From Ignelater luminosus (Eukaryota; Arthropoda; Insecta; Coleoptera; Elateridae), in assembly GCA_011009095.1 (NCBI GenBank), contig VTPC01091285.1, forward strand, positions 124,001-188,000: a stretch of DNA of 64,000 nucleotides. Reading direction: 5' to 3'. Of this stretch, positions 1 through 12,034 are shown piece by piece (the stretch's first letter is position 1; every line of letters begins with the position of its first letter). Both the position numbers and the translations under genes were made by a program. Below the pieces are notes generated by a model. That model was not told the origin of the DNA. It made no database searches and saw nothing but the letters and a program-made list of their open reading frames with translations.

Positions 1-619
1 ATTAAACTTAGTGTTAATGGAAATATTGAAGTATTAATAACTAGGAAAAATGTTAGTATAGAAGAATTAAGTTAGAGAGACGGTGAAGAAATATTAGTTT
101 AGTAAATCAAGTAGTGAGAGATTGATTTTCACTAGTTAGTACTCACTTTCATTATATCATTACACTGTTATTTCAGGAATTCGAACTCTGTTGATGATTA
201 TCAACATTTTAACTGAATCAGAATGAGTCTTCTGAATGCAATAAACCATAAGGGCACTGAAACATCAAAAATTCAACTGAATGCAAAATAAGATTTTACT
301 GAAAAGAAAAATATCTAATGCTGCAGAAAAAACTATATATTTTCTGTTCTCTAACAGTTATAAGAAACCATATAAGTACGTGACACATAATGAATTTTAA
401 TGAAAATCATTGGGCAGTTTGTTTCTTTTGTTATACAAAGATAAACATTGCGCTTTCCATAAAAGAAAAAAGTTTCCCATAACGGGGTTTCTTGCAACGC
501 TGCCTTGTTTCTTTTTGAATAGGAAAATGTGCAACTTTGTCGGTTCTAACATCAAACTGAGGAATAGGCCTGCTTTCGTTTTTTTCCTACACATTCCTTG
601 TCTACAGATGCTGAGCTAG
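1..619. other. No recognisable feature
   Basis: AT-rich sequence. The short open frames at about 400-620 overlap on both strands and have no recognisable protein content. I see no repeat structure. Confidence 0.5.
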
Positions 620-1560
620 GTCTCCATTTTCTAGATTCAACTTTCTTTTCCATCAGACAAAGTCCTTCAGCTACTCTACATTGAATTCCAACAAACTCTG
701 ATGGTGTTTATTAGCCAGACCTGTTTCACGCATGTCTGTGCGATATCTTATCCAAACTGTAACTAAAAAGAATTCAATGAAAAATCTCTAAAAAATCATC
801 TTCCTCGAAGGAATTCCACAGTACGACAAAAGCCTATTAACGAAATCTACTCCCCCATAAACTGACTGTACTACCTGATTATATTTGAATGGCTTACTGC
901 AATTCTAGTATTTGTTTTTTAAGAAAAAACCTTTCAGCCATATCCATCGGCTCAGCTCCACAAAACCTGCAAGCAGCAAGAACACTTCTTGTTGTCAAAC
1001 CATGCTAACAGTATCCAACACTTGCTTCGTATTTACGAATCTTATGTTTCTCAAATCTTAAACGTTTTTTAGGGTTTTGTCAGTCTTACCGAAAGTACCT
1101 ATGCCATCTCCATGCAAAACTGTCATAGACTTCAGTGATGCCAACCAGTAAGATAAAGTAAATATTTCCTCTAGCGCCAATGTTTTCTTTTCCTGAAGCA
1201 GGATGAATTTTACCTTTATAGACTTCAAAGTTGTGTACCAACCCTTTACTGCCGCTAAGAACAAATATCTTTTCGGTTTCTCAAGGTTTCATTGTCCCAA
1301 AGAAGACATTCCTTTGTAAGAAATAATTTGTTCATCAATACATAGCTTATGGAGTTTTTCTTGATTTTGGAATATCTGGAACAAATGGTTCAACACCGGT
1401 CTGATTTTGAAAAGTTTCTCAGCATCTTCTTTCCATGATATCAACCACTTGCGGGATTCTGTATGCGCATTTCCAGAAAAGTCTGCTTTGATCAATATAT
1501 ATTATGATATCCGAAAATCTTCTAGCTGTTGGTGTGTTAGCTTGAAGAGTTGGTTTGCAT
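620..1560 (-). pseudogene. piggyBac transposase relic A
   Basis: Read on the minus strand with frame changes, this stretch follows a PGBD-type piggyBac transposase in the right order. KLFKIRPVLNHL and CIDEQIISYKG (first catalytic Asp) lie near 1330-1410. A VLSGSKGLVHNFEVYKGK-like segment follows near 1190-1270, then CRGAEPMDMAERF near 900-970. YGGVDFVN, holding the third catalytic Asp, lies near 836-858. A last stretch resembling the family's C-terminal helix ends near 620. The family makes transposases that cut and paste at TTAA. Several stops and frameshifts interrupt it, so it is dead. The N-terminal ~150-200 residues that should lie above 1560 are not recognisable, and I found no terminal repeats. 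It differs from the two other piggyBac copies in the window, so it is a separate and probably older insertion. Confidence 0.72.
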
Positions 1561-4500
1561 CAAGCTGAGTTATACACAAATTGCTTTGTTTAGTACGTAA
1601 TATGCCATAATAGTTTATCAGTAAAGAATTCTTTTCTCTTCCTCTCCTTTTGAATACTAGTTGGTTAATAATACTATATTCTTCTTAGTCCCGTAAGGGC
1701 CTCTTTCATTAACTCAGAGATTTTGAAAAACTGCTACCAGATCCTTAGTGTCTTCTATATTATATTCCTGAATACTTTATCAGATGTTCTGTTAGTAGCT
1801 AATAATTTCATACTAATTTGCCTTAAGCTACAGATCTATTTTTAAATGCACTTCATTGGTAAGAACCCAGCAATTGATTCTTTAAACAATATCGTTCTGA
1901 ATCTTTGTTCTAAGAATTGTTAACGTTTCAAAGCCAATACACAGCAGATTTTCTAGTTTATACTGTAGTTCCCTTATATATGTGGTGGAATAAACTATTA
2001 CTGTTTGGCATTCTTTTTGCATTTACTAATTTTCTGCAGAGTTTTATTATTCTGTGCAACCCTATTACGCCTTCTTCGGCTATGTTTTGTATCGTTTTGG
2101 ACTTCATATCAACTAGACCAGATAAGCTTCAGTTAGCTTTAATTTTGTAACTTTCTTTGTTTCTGTTTTTTTTGTTTGATGTTTCAATTCCCTTCTTTTT
2201 GGTTTTTGTCAATACCATACATGGATATTCCGGAGACAAATTACCAAGTTGGCTCATATAATAGCAAAACAACTTTGTGTTTGTATATTTTACAGGTTGA
2301 CTATCGGAACTAAATTCTCCTCATTTGCCTTTATAATATCAATTCTACCTCTGGGTGGTTTTCGCTGCCCATGTTTGGTCAATACGATATCATAACTGCT
2401 TTTTCCAGATTTATTTAATCCTAAATCTTTCCCATGACTTCTTTAATGTTCCAATCGCGCTCCCTTAAAACCTTCTGAGAAGAGAAACAAATCTTACAAA
2501 CTATGTAGTTTGACGAACGAACATACGAACGATTGCCAATAATCCAAAACAATGTTCTAATACCAACCATTAATACTTTAGACAAGTTTGCTTGATTCTT
2601 CAAAATATTTGTTACCAAAGAATGAAGGTTTGGAGACCTACTACAGTGTTCGGTCTTAAATTTATTTTTTCTTCCACCTTAGTAGAAGGTAGGCTTTTTG
2701 ACATTAATTTCGTGATCGAAAGTTGACAATTATATCTTAGCGAAAGACAAAGTGTTTTTTTCGCCGTTATAACGTCCCAAGGGCTGTAATGAATCATTAC
2801 GTTCCCTCTTTCAAACAAAAATGAATTTAGTTTACGGGCGAAGAAATGTTGGACGTCCCACGGGAGTAAGTAATATTACAGTTTTGACATGATTATAATA
2901 ACAATAATCACGTCTCGACTGCAACAAATTACTTACCTCCCTTAGTACGTAAATAACTATTTCTTCCCAGTTGTTCAATTTTTATATGCTGTTCTACTGA
3001 GATACGTTATTAATACCATGGATACCAAAGCTAAAGTAAATTCTTAATGTAAAATAATTTTTATGTAGATGTTTGATAAATTTTCTAAGGTCAACAAAAT
3101 ATCATATGTGAAACTCTGGAAGAATGAGCCCACAGTTCAATACCGTTGAATTTGTTTTTCTTTTAATGAATGAAAAAACGAATTATTGTACACTCGGATG
3201 ATTCCATGATAATGCTACACCAAGCAAGAAAACAGCTTGCATGATTTTCCTTTTAAGCAGAATACCAACTGGAAGAAAAAGGCACAACAAAATAAAATGC
3301 AATTTAAAAGACGAAGCAAAAGAAATAAACCCTAAAAATAGAAAGTGGTGGCTAACATCAGAAGGCTTACCGTTACATAGACCTACATACCTAATTTGAA
3401 TTGTTTCAATGTTTCCAAACTGAATGATTTTAATTTTTAACTTAAGTTTTCATGGATCGGTGAAAGACCTGTCAACATTTTTGCAGGCGCATTAAAGGTT
3501 ATAGTATGAACCTCTCTGTACAGTGTAGAATTTCCTGCATCAGTATTGGCTTGCCAGATTCTAGCTTACTTCTCTATGTCAACATCTAAGGGCCTAAATA
3601 TTTAGTGTAGGACATTGAGATTTCACAATCAATAAAACCTTCATATCAAAACTATATAATTACAGAATTTATTAACTCAATATTCTTGGTGATGAAATAT
3701 CGATCAGAAGTGGAAAAGACCTGTTTGCTGCTCAAAATTTAGATACGAGAAATATGTCAAGTTTTTAGGACTGATTGGTAGTTTTCCCTGGTTCTAATAA
3801 CTTTGAAACATTAACCAGGAGGATTTAAGCATATGAATTCCGCCAGTAACAAATCAGCCCAAGGCTGACTTTTAAATTGGGTTTTAGGATTTTCTAGCCG
3901 ACATTGAAGTTTGCGGATCAGGGTTTGTCAAGCTCATTGAATTTCAAAACAGACGAGGTTTTTGATGCTTTTTCAGACCATTTGCACACTTTCAACTGAT
4001 CGAACTTCTTGGACCGTTTCTCAGATTGTTTTTTTGAACAATCTTCTTCTAGATTACCTAAAGAATGATATTTAGAGAAACTAATCATGGCTAAAAGATC
4101 CTTAACATTTCAGATGAATGCGACTTTGGGAACCTATGAATTGTAGTCTCTGTGCAGACTTTCACCACTATTTGATGACTTTTAGAGTTATAGTCTGAAA
4201 CTTCCAGATACAGCTATACAACAGCATTACCTGCTCTGTCAGACGGTTTTGGACGGAGCTGTATTTCCAATAAAAAATTGCTTAGTTTATTTGTTTATTG
4301 TTATTTATTCTGCAATCTTCGGAAATTGTCCAACATCTACGCAGTAACGTTATATATATGTATAAACTAAGTTGACTAAAATGATCTTATATTTTCAAAG
4401 AATCAGAAACACTTAGATCAGACGTCCAGTTTGTCGTCATCTATACGTTTGCAAAAGGATCTTGTCATTTAAAAGTTCCTATAATGGCGGAAAGAAAAAA

Positions 4501-7500
4501 CTGAAGTTTCACTAGTTTCAGGGTAGATCTACGAAATATCCGAACTTAAAAAGTAAATTCCGTGAAGAAGGTTACCTAACCGAAACCGGTCCAATATTTA
4601 TTAATTAATAATTAAAATATGAAAAGATATTTTGAATTTAAGTAAACATTTTTAAAATAATTTTGCTGTGTCTATCAAATAACAATCAAAAGAAAACCAA
4701 ACATTACTTTAGTACGTCTTTTCACTATGGTTGCAGAAGAAAGACTTTCACATTGGGAAGTGCTTATTTTTAAGTGATGCCTTCGTAATTTTTATGTCTT
4801 AAAAATTGGAATTTCTAGATGCTTAAGAAATTTTCGTGATCAAATAAAACAAACTGTTGCTTTTCATTAAAATAGATAAAGATTTACTAATCAGGGCAAA
4901 TAAACCGTTTTGTTATCAATTATAATTTAATGAAGTTTGAAAATACGTGTGAAATTCTCTCTGTTTTGTGGATTTTGTTCCTTTTATAAAATAGCTTCCT
5001 GAAAGCAAGTGATACTTATGTTAGTTCTTGTATATTTGCAACAGTTATTATGATCCACTTTAAGGATTTCTTTATTAAAAATGAGTATTTATTTACTCGC
5101 ACTAATTAATTTATACAAATGTATGGGAATGAATAAAAAATCTCTACTTGGATCTGATTTATTATTCCATAATTAGCAGAGTGTCAGTAATTAATACAGG
5201 TATTTGAAAACATTAAATGCTCATACTGAAAATGATTTACATACTGTGTAAAATCTATAACTATAGAAATACAGTAAATAGATCAGTCTTGTATGTGAAT
5301 CGTTCTTACTTCACATGAGAAAACTTTTTTGTTTATCGGATTACCCTAGTTTACTATGTAATTAAATTACTTGATTTACTGATCTTATGAACATATCTAT
5401 AATTAAAAAGGCATTTCGTATTATTGCAGAAATATTTTTGAAAATATCAGGATACTTAATATACATATGTAGCACACAAATAAATATTTGTTTAAATAAA
5501 AATATCAACGTACCCTATTGTGATTTAAATAAATAAATAATAATATAAAACCATTAATGATCATTGTATCAGTAAAACAGGTTAAGTTGTTACGCCCAAA
5601 AAGCAATCACGTGTCACCTTATGCAATAAACAAATATCCATTCCAATGTCGCAAGTCTAGTTTAAGTATTTGAAGGTGGTAATAGATGTCTCCTAGTGTT
5701 ATATTTTCTATTAAGGTTTTTCCGTAAATCAAATTATATTAACTGAAGTTTTTAAAGTATCTTAATTCTCATCATTTTATTTAAATAAAAAAAAATAGTA
5801 AATACATTTTGATGTATTAAATACGGTCTTAGAAACGTCTCTTCTGAAGTTATTTTTGAACTTCTTGAAAGACGATTATATTGTAGTTAATGATCTTACA
5901 AAGATTTGAAAATAGACAATTAAGATTTGACAGCAAAAAATTAAACATTGTTGGAAAAGTTAGCCATCATCAATCAACATTCAAATTTTACGAATGTAAT
6001 TTTAAGGAAAAGAGCAGTTGCTGCTTTGTATGTACATCGTGAAATATACCCATAAAACTCGTTATGATTAATTAATTCTTAAAGATGAAATTTTATCTTG
6101 ACCTTCTAACAGTTATGTACGCTCTAGGATGGTTTTTTCTTAAAATACCTTATCAATGTAGTAATAGTAATAGTAAAAAAAAATTAAATTTTAGTAGAAC
6201 AAACAAGTGTCGCCAAATGCTCACAAGCCTTGATGACAACCGTGCGATTGGATCGGAGGTCACCAGGAATAAGGTCAACTGGATAACCCGTTTTCCTCGA
6301 CTAACATTGTTTACGTGGGCACAACCACTACTTACGCAATACCAAGACATTCCTGGAAACTACATAACATATGTTTTGAAATATCTATAAATCGCGACTT
6401 TTTTCTTCTGTATTTTTCTACAAAAAAATCTAATCGGCTAATTACAAACCAATATTTTATTATATTTATTACCGATGATATTAATTTGATTGGTTTCCAA
6501 TGGAAATTTTAAGTTATTGTAACAATCTTCGTAATCAGAAATGGGTTTTTTAATTACAAGATCATTTAAATTGGCTTTAATATTATATTGGTATTATATG
6601 CATAATGCTTTGCAGGTGTTTTAATATTAATATTATATAATACAGTTTTTATACCACCTGTTTTTGTAACGCCTTTATCTCTTCTTCTAATTATTTGAAT
6701 TAAAAATGAAATATCAAATGCGTCAATAATTGGGAGAACCTTTAAAATTAATATTAATATTAAATAAATGTTGGCAAATATTAATTTTAATTTAAAATTA
6801 AAGTGTATATTTGGTTTGTCTACAAGAGACTTAAATTTTGTAACCTTTCGTACAAGTAGAAACCGTTAGCATTGACATTGAAATTGTTCTAAAAGAAAAT
6901 TTCTGCTACTTTAAAAATAATAATTAATAATAATTAATTTGTTGGTAATTTACGATAGGTATTTTGCAAATTTGTAATAAAATCTCCTAAAGTTTTCTTC
7001 TTCGGTGGTGACGTTATAATGGAAAAACCTAAAAGAATGATAACTTTTCAAAACATCCTGGAGCACCTTTATTTGTGTATTTTGTCAATTGAAATATATC
7101 CAAAGCTGTAACAGTAGCCTAATAGGTTAGTTGCTAGAAAACCCGGATGTTCCAGACGTGCTTGGAAGTCCGATGATCAATATTCACATAATTTTCTAAT
7201 TTTTGGTGACAACTGCATGTCTTAGTCGTATTTGCATAGTCTCTTTACTAAGAGTAAGGTCATATTTTTATTTTTCCGAAAAAGTAATTTTTAGGTTCTT
7301 CATTGTAGACAAACCGAAGGGAATTGCAGAATGTTTCTAAAACTTACAAAAACATTGAAGTAGGTAAAGAATTTTAGACAAAACACTAGACATCAGAAGT
7401 CTTGATATTCAAAAATCTGTCAGTACCTTTCTAATATTGAACTTTATAAAAGCGACCCACAAAACTGAAAAAAAAAGAAACCTTGATCAAATTAAACTCC

Positions 7501-7689
7501 GGAAGTTTCTTATTTCAGTTGAACTCTTCAAGAGAAACAAAATCTTCGAACTGCTAATAAAACTAAATGTATTGCTATTTTTTTTTAGGATTTTGCTACT
7601 ACGCGATAGGCAATCAACTCTTGGTATGTATAGACAAAGTTACTGGAAAGAACAAGAAAGATAAAATTAAAACAAAATGGGTAGCAACA
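1561..7689. other. Long stretch without identified genes
   Basis: The short open frames here (for example 1917-2150, 2421-2818, 6085-6390, 7437-7664) show no family signature and most are shadowed on the other strand. The only structure I see is a hairpin at about 2861-2942, where GGGAGTAAGTAAT faces ATTACTTACCTCCC across some 55 bases. The 5500-6800 part is very AT-rich. Confidence 0.45.
2861..2942. repeat. Inverted repeat hairpin
   Basis: GGGAGTAAGTAAT at 2861-2873 pairs with ATTACTTACCTCCC at 2929-2942, with one extra G in the right arm. It could be a small palindromic element or chance. I see no target duplication. Confidence 0.35.
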
Positions 7690-8795
7690 AGAGAAACAAA
7701 GAAAACAAAATCAAACACTCATGAAGTCCACATTATTTCTTTTTTTTCAGTATTTCTGTTTATCCTTGTTTGCATTTACCTTCCTTTCTTTTCGTTTGGT
7801 GATTCTGTCCAGACGTTTATATTATGCTGCAATGTCCTTTAGTTGTTCGCCATTAGCGCAATATCATCTGCAAAAAGCACGCTAACTTATTGTGATATTC
7901 TACAGTCTACTATACTCAACATTTATCTCCATTATCTTTTCACTGCAGCCTTCAATGACTTCGCTGATGTAGAGGATAAACAAGGGTGGGTTCAACATTC
8001 CTGCTTGTCTTACTCCCCTGTGTGATTTTAAATTTTTTTTGTTTCTCCCTTTGCTACCTTACTATGTTGATACTGTTTTTGTACAGGGATCTAACTCCTT
8101 CGAGCAAACTTTCTTGTATCTCATATTTCTCCAAAGTTTTTCATAGTTGCTGCCTTGGCTTTTTAACCTTTTTAAGGCCAAAGCTATAGATCCTTATCTT
8201 AGATATTTCTAATGGTAAATATATTGTCATGCATACCATATCCTGTTTTAAAACCACTTTGTGCTTCATGTATCTTCATTTCAGTAATACTTCTAAGTCT
8301 CTTTCTATAATTTCCACATTCTCGTTGGTCTCCTTTCTTGCATATTGGTACTTTAAGAGGGGTTTTTCATTTCTCAGGTACTTCCCATGTTATCCACCTC
8401 CTAATATATTTGGTGTAAAAGTTCAGTTTCTTTTTTCCCCATACCCTAATCAATTCAATCTTATCTGCTTCTGGAGCTTTCCTATTTTTCAGTATCATTA
8501 TTCTTTCTTGTATGTGTTTCTTTGACTGATTTGATTTTCTTTACTACTTGTATTTCTCGTCTGTCTTTTATGTCTGGTTATCCGATATTATTTTTCCATC
8601 TTTACTCTTGATTTGCTTAACTGATTGTTTCAATACCCTCTCATACTCTTTTTTGGTTACTTTTGCTATCTCTTTCTATCTTTCCTCCAGATTCTTCCCA
8701 TTCTCTATTTTTTTCCAATTTAACTTAGTTTTTACTAATTCTTCACCTTTTTTTTTGTCATACTACTTTGCTGTTGGTTTCCTCAGATATTCTGT
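7690..8795 (-). pseudogene. LINE reverse transcriptase segment (split LINE, 3' part)
   Basis: The minus strand translates, with frame changes, into an ordered non-LTR reverse transcriptase. From 8795 downward it gives TWTEYLRKPTAK, LKNRKAPEADKIELI, VPICKKGDQRECGNYRK, AQSGFKTGYGMHDNIFTI and a GVRQAGMLNPPLFILYISEV block. The catalytic box reads VLFADDIAL at about 7860-7876 and INVWTESPN follows near 7820. The YxDD-type box with both Asp residues is intact, but many stops and shifts break the rest. The motif set fits RTE/CR1-like endonuclease-type LINEs. The pyrimidine-rich plus strand is simply the A-rich coding strand read backwards. It is the 3' half of the LINE whose other parts lie at 9888-10030 and 12900-13760. 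Confidence 0.7.
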
Positions 8796-8805
8796 CCATG
8801 TAGAT
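8796..8805. repeat. Target-site duplication, left copy
   Basis: CCATGTAGAT here matches CCATGTAAAT at 9878-9887 (9 of 10). Removing one copy and the DNA between them rejoins the LINE frame as ...KLFTWTEYLRK..., which supports a true 10-bp duplication. Confidence 0.7.
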
Positions 8806-9309
8806 CGGTGCACCCGAACTGCTAACTCGCCCAAAAGGGTCGTCTAGGTTTTATGATGGGTAGATACTCTTAGCTCGAATTGCTAACATTCAAAATTCTG
8901 TTACCCCTGCTAAGGACTGCAACCCTTAACAAGTGTTTCACACATTCGTATCCTAGCATTGCGGTCATGATTTTTTCAAATCCCTTTATTATGCTTATTA
9001 ATTTAATTAAAATATTAATTCGTAGTCGAAGTAAGCAAGAAACAATAAGACTTACATAGTGTATAATAATAAATGTTTCAATTTGTTCTGTGCCAAGTTA
9101 AATATTGTAACAGAAACTTTAATTTTTTTTTTAATTTCATTTATATACATTTATACCACTTATGAAATAAAATCAATAATTTCAAAACGCGAATGATATT
9201 TTTGAAAAAGGATCTTTTAACCAGTTTTTGGTTTCTGTGTAATCAAGGTCACTGTTCACTACCCAAAAATTAAAAAAATATATAGCATTCTATTTTAAAA
9301 AACTCCATA

Positions 9310-9340
9310 TGACGTCACAGCTCAAAAGGGGATGACGTCA
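9310..9340. promoter_or_regulatory. Paired CRE/ATF-type palindromes
   Basis: Two perfect TGACGTCA sites at 9310-9317 and 9333-9340, 23 bp apart start to start. TGACGTCA is the known CREB/ATF binding site. Whether these are used is not shown by the sequence. Confidence 0.5.
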
Positions 9341-9730
9341 CAAACAACACATCACCTTAAAAACATCGAAGTATAAAATAAAAATATATAATAAGAAACT
9401 ATTCTGATTTATTCTTATATGTAGATAGTTCTTTTAACTTTTACAGTTGCCTTATACATACATAATACTTTTTCAAAATATACACTGAAAATCAAAAGTG
9501 TTCATCTTTTTACACCTTTTTTTAGTGTGTACTTACATATAAGCATTTTGTTTAATTCTTATTATTTTGTGAATCCTATCTGAATGATATCGTGTGAAGG
9601 CTAAAATGAATGAATCTTTTTTATATTTGCTTTCTTTTATCCGTTTAGAGTTGTACGTGTCTAGTATGAGCACCAAAATTATGGAATTTATTTTATTACA
9701 GTTAAGAAATAGATTTTCAATATGCCTTAC

Positions 9731-9759
9731 GCAGGTAGTTGAAAAAAGGAACTACCTGC
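9731..9759. repeat. 10-bp perfect hairpin
   Basis: GCAGGTAGTT at 9731-9740 pairs exactly with AACTACCTGC at 9750-9759 around a 9-base loop. It lies in the right subterminal region of the 8806-9877 element. Confidence 0.7.
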
Positions 9760-9877
9760 ACTAAAGTTAGCAATTCGTGTTTGGATTATCGACATGAGGT
9801 CAATCGTCATACAAGCAGTTAGCAATTTAGGTTAGGGATTATTAGCAGGTAGGACAGAGTTAGCAATTTGTGATTAC

Positions 9878-9887
9878 CCATGTAAAT
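9878..9887. repeat. Target-site duplication, right copy
   Basis: CCATGTAAAT, the partner of 8796-8805. Confidence 0.7.
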
Positions 9888-10030
9888 AGTTTTTCAAATC
9901 TTTGCACCAACTGATTGTTTTTTTAGATTATCCTGTTATTGCAATACCACAAGCTGTTTTTTTATTTTTTTAAAAATTCTCCACTTCCTTTTCAAATCTT
10001 TTCGTTGTATTTCATCAGTTCTTCTATATA
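9888..10030 (-). pseudogene. LINE linker segment (split LINE, middle part)
   Basis: On the minus strand this short piece reads EELMKYNEKI, a stop, then GSGEFLKKIKK and later NNQLVQRFEKLF. It joins the endonuclease part above 12900 on one side (KKDERYYIEELMKYN) and the reverse-transcriptase part below 8796 on the other (RFEKLFTWTEYLRK). It is the strip of the LINE left between two insertions. Confidence 0.6.
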
Positions 10031-10769
10031 CAGGGTGAGTTTTTTCCGATGTTTAGTATGGGGATCTCGAAAACTAGCGGAGATAGAGAGACAGTTAAAT
10101 TGGGAAAGAATTGCAGTTTTACGAGCTTAATTTAATGAGCTTTTTGTTTTTTAGAAAAAATTCATGGCTAACTAGATATCACGCAAAAATTGTTTTTTTG
10201 TTACTTTGTTCAGTACCTACAGCTCTGGTATTATTGAGTTTAGAAAAAATGTATAAAGAAAAAAGTTGTAGGTAATTATGTGCTTAATAATACAGTCTAA
10301 CTGAATTTTTTATTTACGTTATAATTTTTGAGTTATGACACAAGCTTGTGTTTTTTCTAATGGAAACCATAGTCGGCCATGACTTTATAAAAAAGGCCCT
10401 TTTTCAACAATTCTAACGATATACCACTTGACATAGTTATTTTTATAAACAAATAAATTATAGCTTTCTTTTCTTTTCATTTTCGAACTGTTCAAGTAGT
10501 ACGCTATGGAAACAATTGATAGATGTGCATTGCGTTTAATAATATAATTTAAGTTAGTTATTAAAATCTTTCTTTAAATTTCGAAATTATAAACATAATT
10601 ATTTTGGTGTGAAATGTTTATTCCGTTGGAGTTACAATTTTAAATAAAAATATTTCTGAGAAACTAATAAACAGAGAATGACAAACGATGAATTAAGAAA
10701 TATAAGAAATTAGGATACAAATAAAGTAGTACCAAAACAACGTAATTGAAGTAAGTAAAGTATTTAAGA
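10031..10769 (+). repeat. Foldback 1 left arm
   Basis: Inverted copy of 11193-11898. Matching landmarks include GACACAAGCTTGTGTTTTTT, TACCACTTGACATAGTTATT and CAATTGATAGATGTG. An open frame in each arm encodes the same YRVSFxRCLVW words only because the arms are copies; it is not a gene. Confidence 0.8.
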
Positions 10770-10955
10770 GAAGTGAACAAAGAAGTTTAAAATAAAAATA
10801 GATACTTCACTCATACGTGTAACTAAAAACTAAAAATGCTGTTAACATAGTATGCTATGGAAACAATTAACAGATGCAAACGACAATTACCTATTGACAG
10901 GTACAAATCATTTAGTTTCTAATTAATGTTGATCTTGGTTTCGTAAATTATCAAT

Positions 10956-11024
10956 ATGAATTTTTCTAATCAAGAAAAGCGTGATATGATTGAGTGTTAC
11001 ATTTTGTGTCATAAAAATAAATAG
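10956..11024 (+). pseudogene. Transposase N-terminal stub in foldback 1
   Basis: 22 codons beginning MNFSNQEKRDMIECYILC and ending at TAG (11022-11024). The pattern of an early F, the EKxDMI run and a CYxLC segment resembles the N-terminal helix-turn-helix of IS630/Tc1/mariner-superfamily transposases that carry a DUF4817-like domain. The rest of the protein is absent, except perhaps the C-terminal stub just downstream. The assignment rests on a short match. Confidence 0.35.
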
Positions 11025-11040
11025 ATAGGGTATATCAAAA

Positions 11041-11124
11041 GTCATCGACACAGTAGATGACCTTAGAGAAGCTGTACTAGAAGTTTTTGCTAATATTGAT
11101 ATGTACGTTCCGTTAGAAAAGTAA
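11041..11124 (+). pseudogene. Transposase C-terminal stub in foldback 1
   Basis: 27 codons reading VIDTVDDLREAVLEVFANID and then a stop. The DLREAVLEVF pattern is like the segment that follows the catalytic domain in the same transposase superfamily (typically xxDELRxRIxxAF). It follows the N-terminal stub by 16 bp, as expected if the whole catalytic core had been deleted. Confidence 0.35.
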
Positions 11125-11192
11125 CAAATTCGATTTTAAAAAGGTGTAACTTGTGCATTAATCATAATGTTGGACCTTTTGAACATGTTTAG

Positions 11193-11898
11193 TCTTAAAG
11201 ACTTTACTTACTTTAATTACGTTGTTTTGGTACCGCTTTATATTCTAATTTCCTTTCTTGTTTCTTAATTTATCGTTTGTCATTCTCTGTTTATTGGTTT
11301 CTCAAAAATTATTTTTATTTAAAATAATTATGTTTATAATTTCGAAATTAAAATAAAAATTTTAATAACTAACTTGAATTTTATTATTAGACGCGATGCG
11401 CACATCTATCAATTGTTTCCATAGTGTACTACTTGAACAGTTTGAAAATGAAAAGAAAAACAAGGCCATAATATATTTATTTATAAAAATAACTATGTCA
11501 AGTGGTATATCGTTAGAATCGTTGAAAAAGGGCTTTTGTTATAAAGTCACGGCCGACTATGGTTTCCATTAGAAAAAACACAAGCTTGTGTCATAACTCG
11601 GAAATTACAGCTTAAATAAAAACTTTGGTTAGACTGTATTATTAAGCACATAATTACTTATAACTTTTTCCTTTACACATTTTTTCTAAAGTCAATAATA
11701 ACAGAGCTACAGGCACCAAACAAAATAACAAAAAACTTATTTTTGCGTAATATCTAGTTAGCCATGCATTTTTTCCGAAAAAGAAAAAGCTCATTAAATT
11801 GAGCTGGTAAAACTGCAATTCTTTTCCCATTTAATCGTCTTTCTGTCTTCGCTAGTTTCCGAGATCTCCATACTAAACATCGGAGAAAACTCACCCTG
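11193..11898 (-). repeat. Foldback 1 right arm
   Basis: Inverted partner of the left arm. The roughly 10 percent divergence I judge by eye means the arms have not been homogenised recently. Confidence 0.8.
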
Positions 11899-12034
11899 TA
11901 TATAATTATATAGAGTGCTGATAAAGTATGGAGCAAATTCAATAACTCGAAAAATATTAATATTTGGAAAAAAAATAAAAAGGAGTGTAACGATTTAAAT
12001 TATTGGGCATCTTTTAATATTATGCACAAATCAA

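Larger units (their letters stand above)
8806..9877. mobile_element. Non-autonomous DNA element with 10-bp TSD, MULE-like
   Basis: This 1072-bp insertion sits inside the LINE and is flanked by a 10-bp duplication. Its ends are imperfect inverted repeats built around the word AATTGCTAAC: ACTGCTAACTC near 8819 and GAATTGCTAAC near 8878 on the left, and GTTAGCAATT near 9767, 9818 and 9861 on the right. The right end also has a perfect 10-bp hairpin (9731-9740 with 9750-9759). The middle has no coding content and carries two TGACGTCA palindromes. Target duplications of 9-10 bp are typical of Mutator-like elements, so a MULE-derived non-autonomous element is my best guess. hAT (8 bp) is the alternative. 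Family assignment is inference; the insertion itself is well supported. Confidence 0.55.
10031..11898. mobile_element. Foldback DNA transposon 1 (arms of about 0.7 kb)
   Basis: The ends read CAGGGTGAGTTTT and its exact complement, next to TATATA on both sides. The left arm (10031 to about 10769) and right arm (about 11193 to 11898) are inverted copies that pair almost throughout, with scattered mismatches and small indels. Between them lie some 420 bp with two short coding stubs that look like the beginning and the end of a Tc1/mariner-superfamily transposase (10956-11024 and 11041-11124). I read it as an internally deleted, non-autonomous element with unusually long terminal inverted repeats. 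It sits in the LINE, 14 bp from foldback 2. The flanking TATATA is its own reverse complement, so the exact duplication length is ambiguous (TA is the minimum). Confidence 0.8.

Noticed and set aside
3850-4270. Coding-like plus-strand frame with about six stops
   Set aside because: The stop spacing is not clearly better than expected by chance, and the words match nothing I know.
9939-11942. Two short frames both encoding YRVSFxRCLVWxSRKLA
   Set aside because: They are the same sequence in the two inverted arms of foldback 1, not a gene family.
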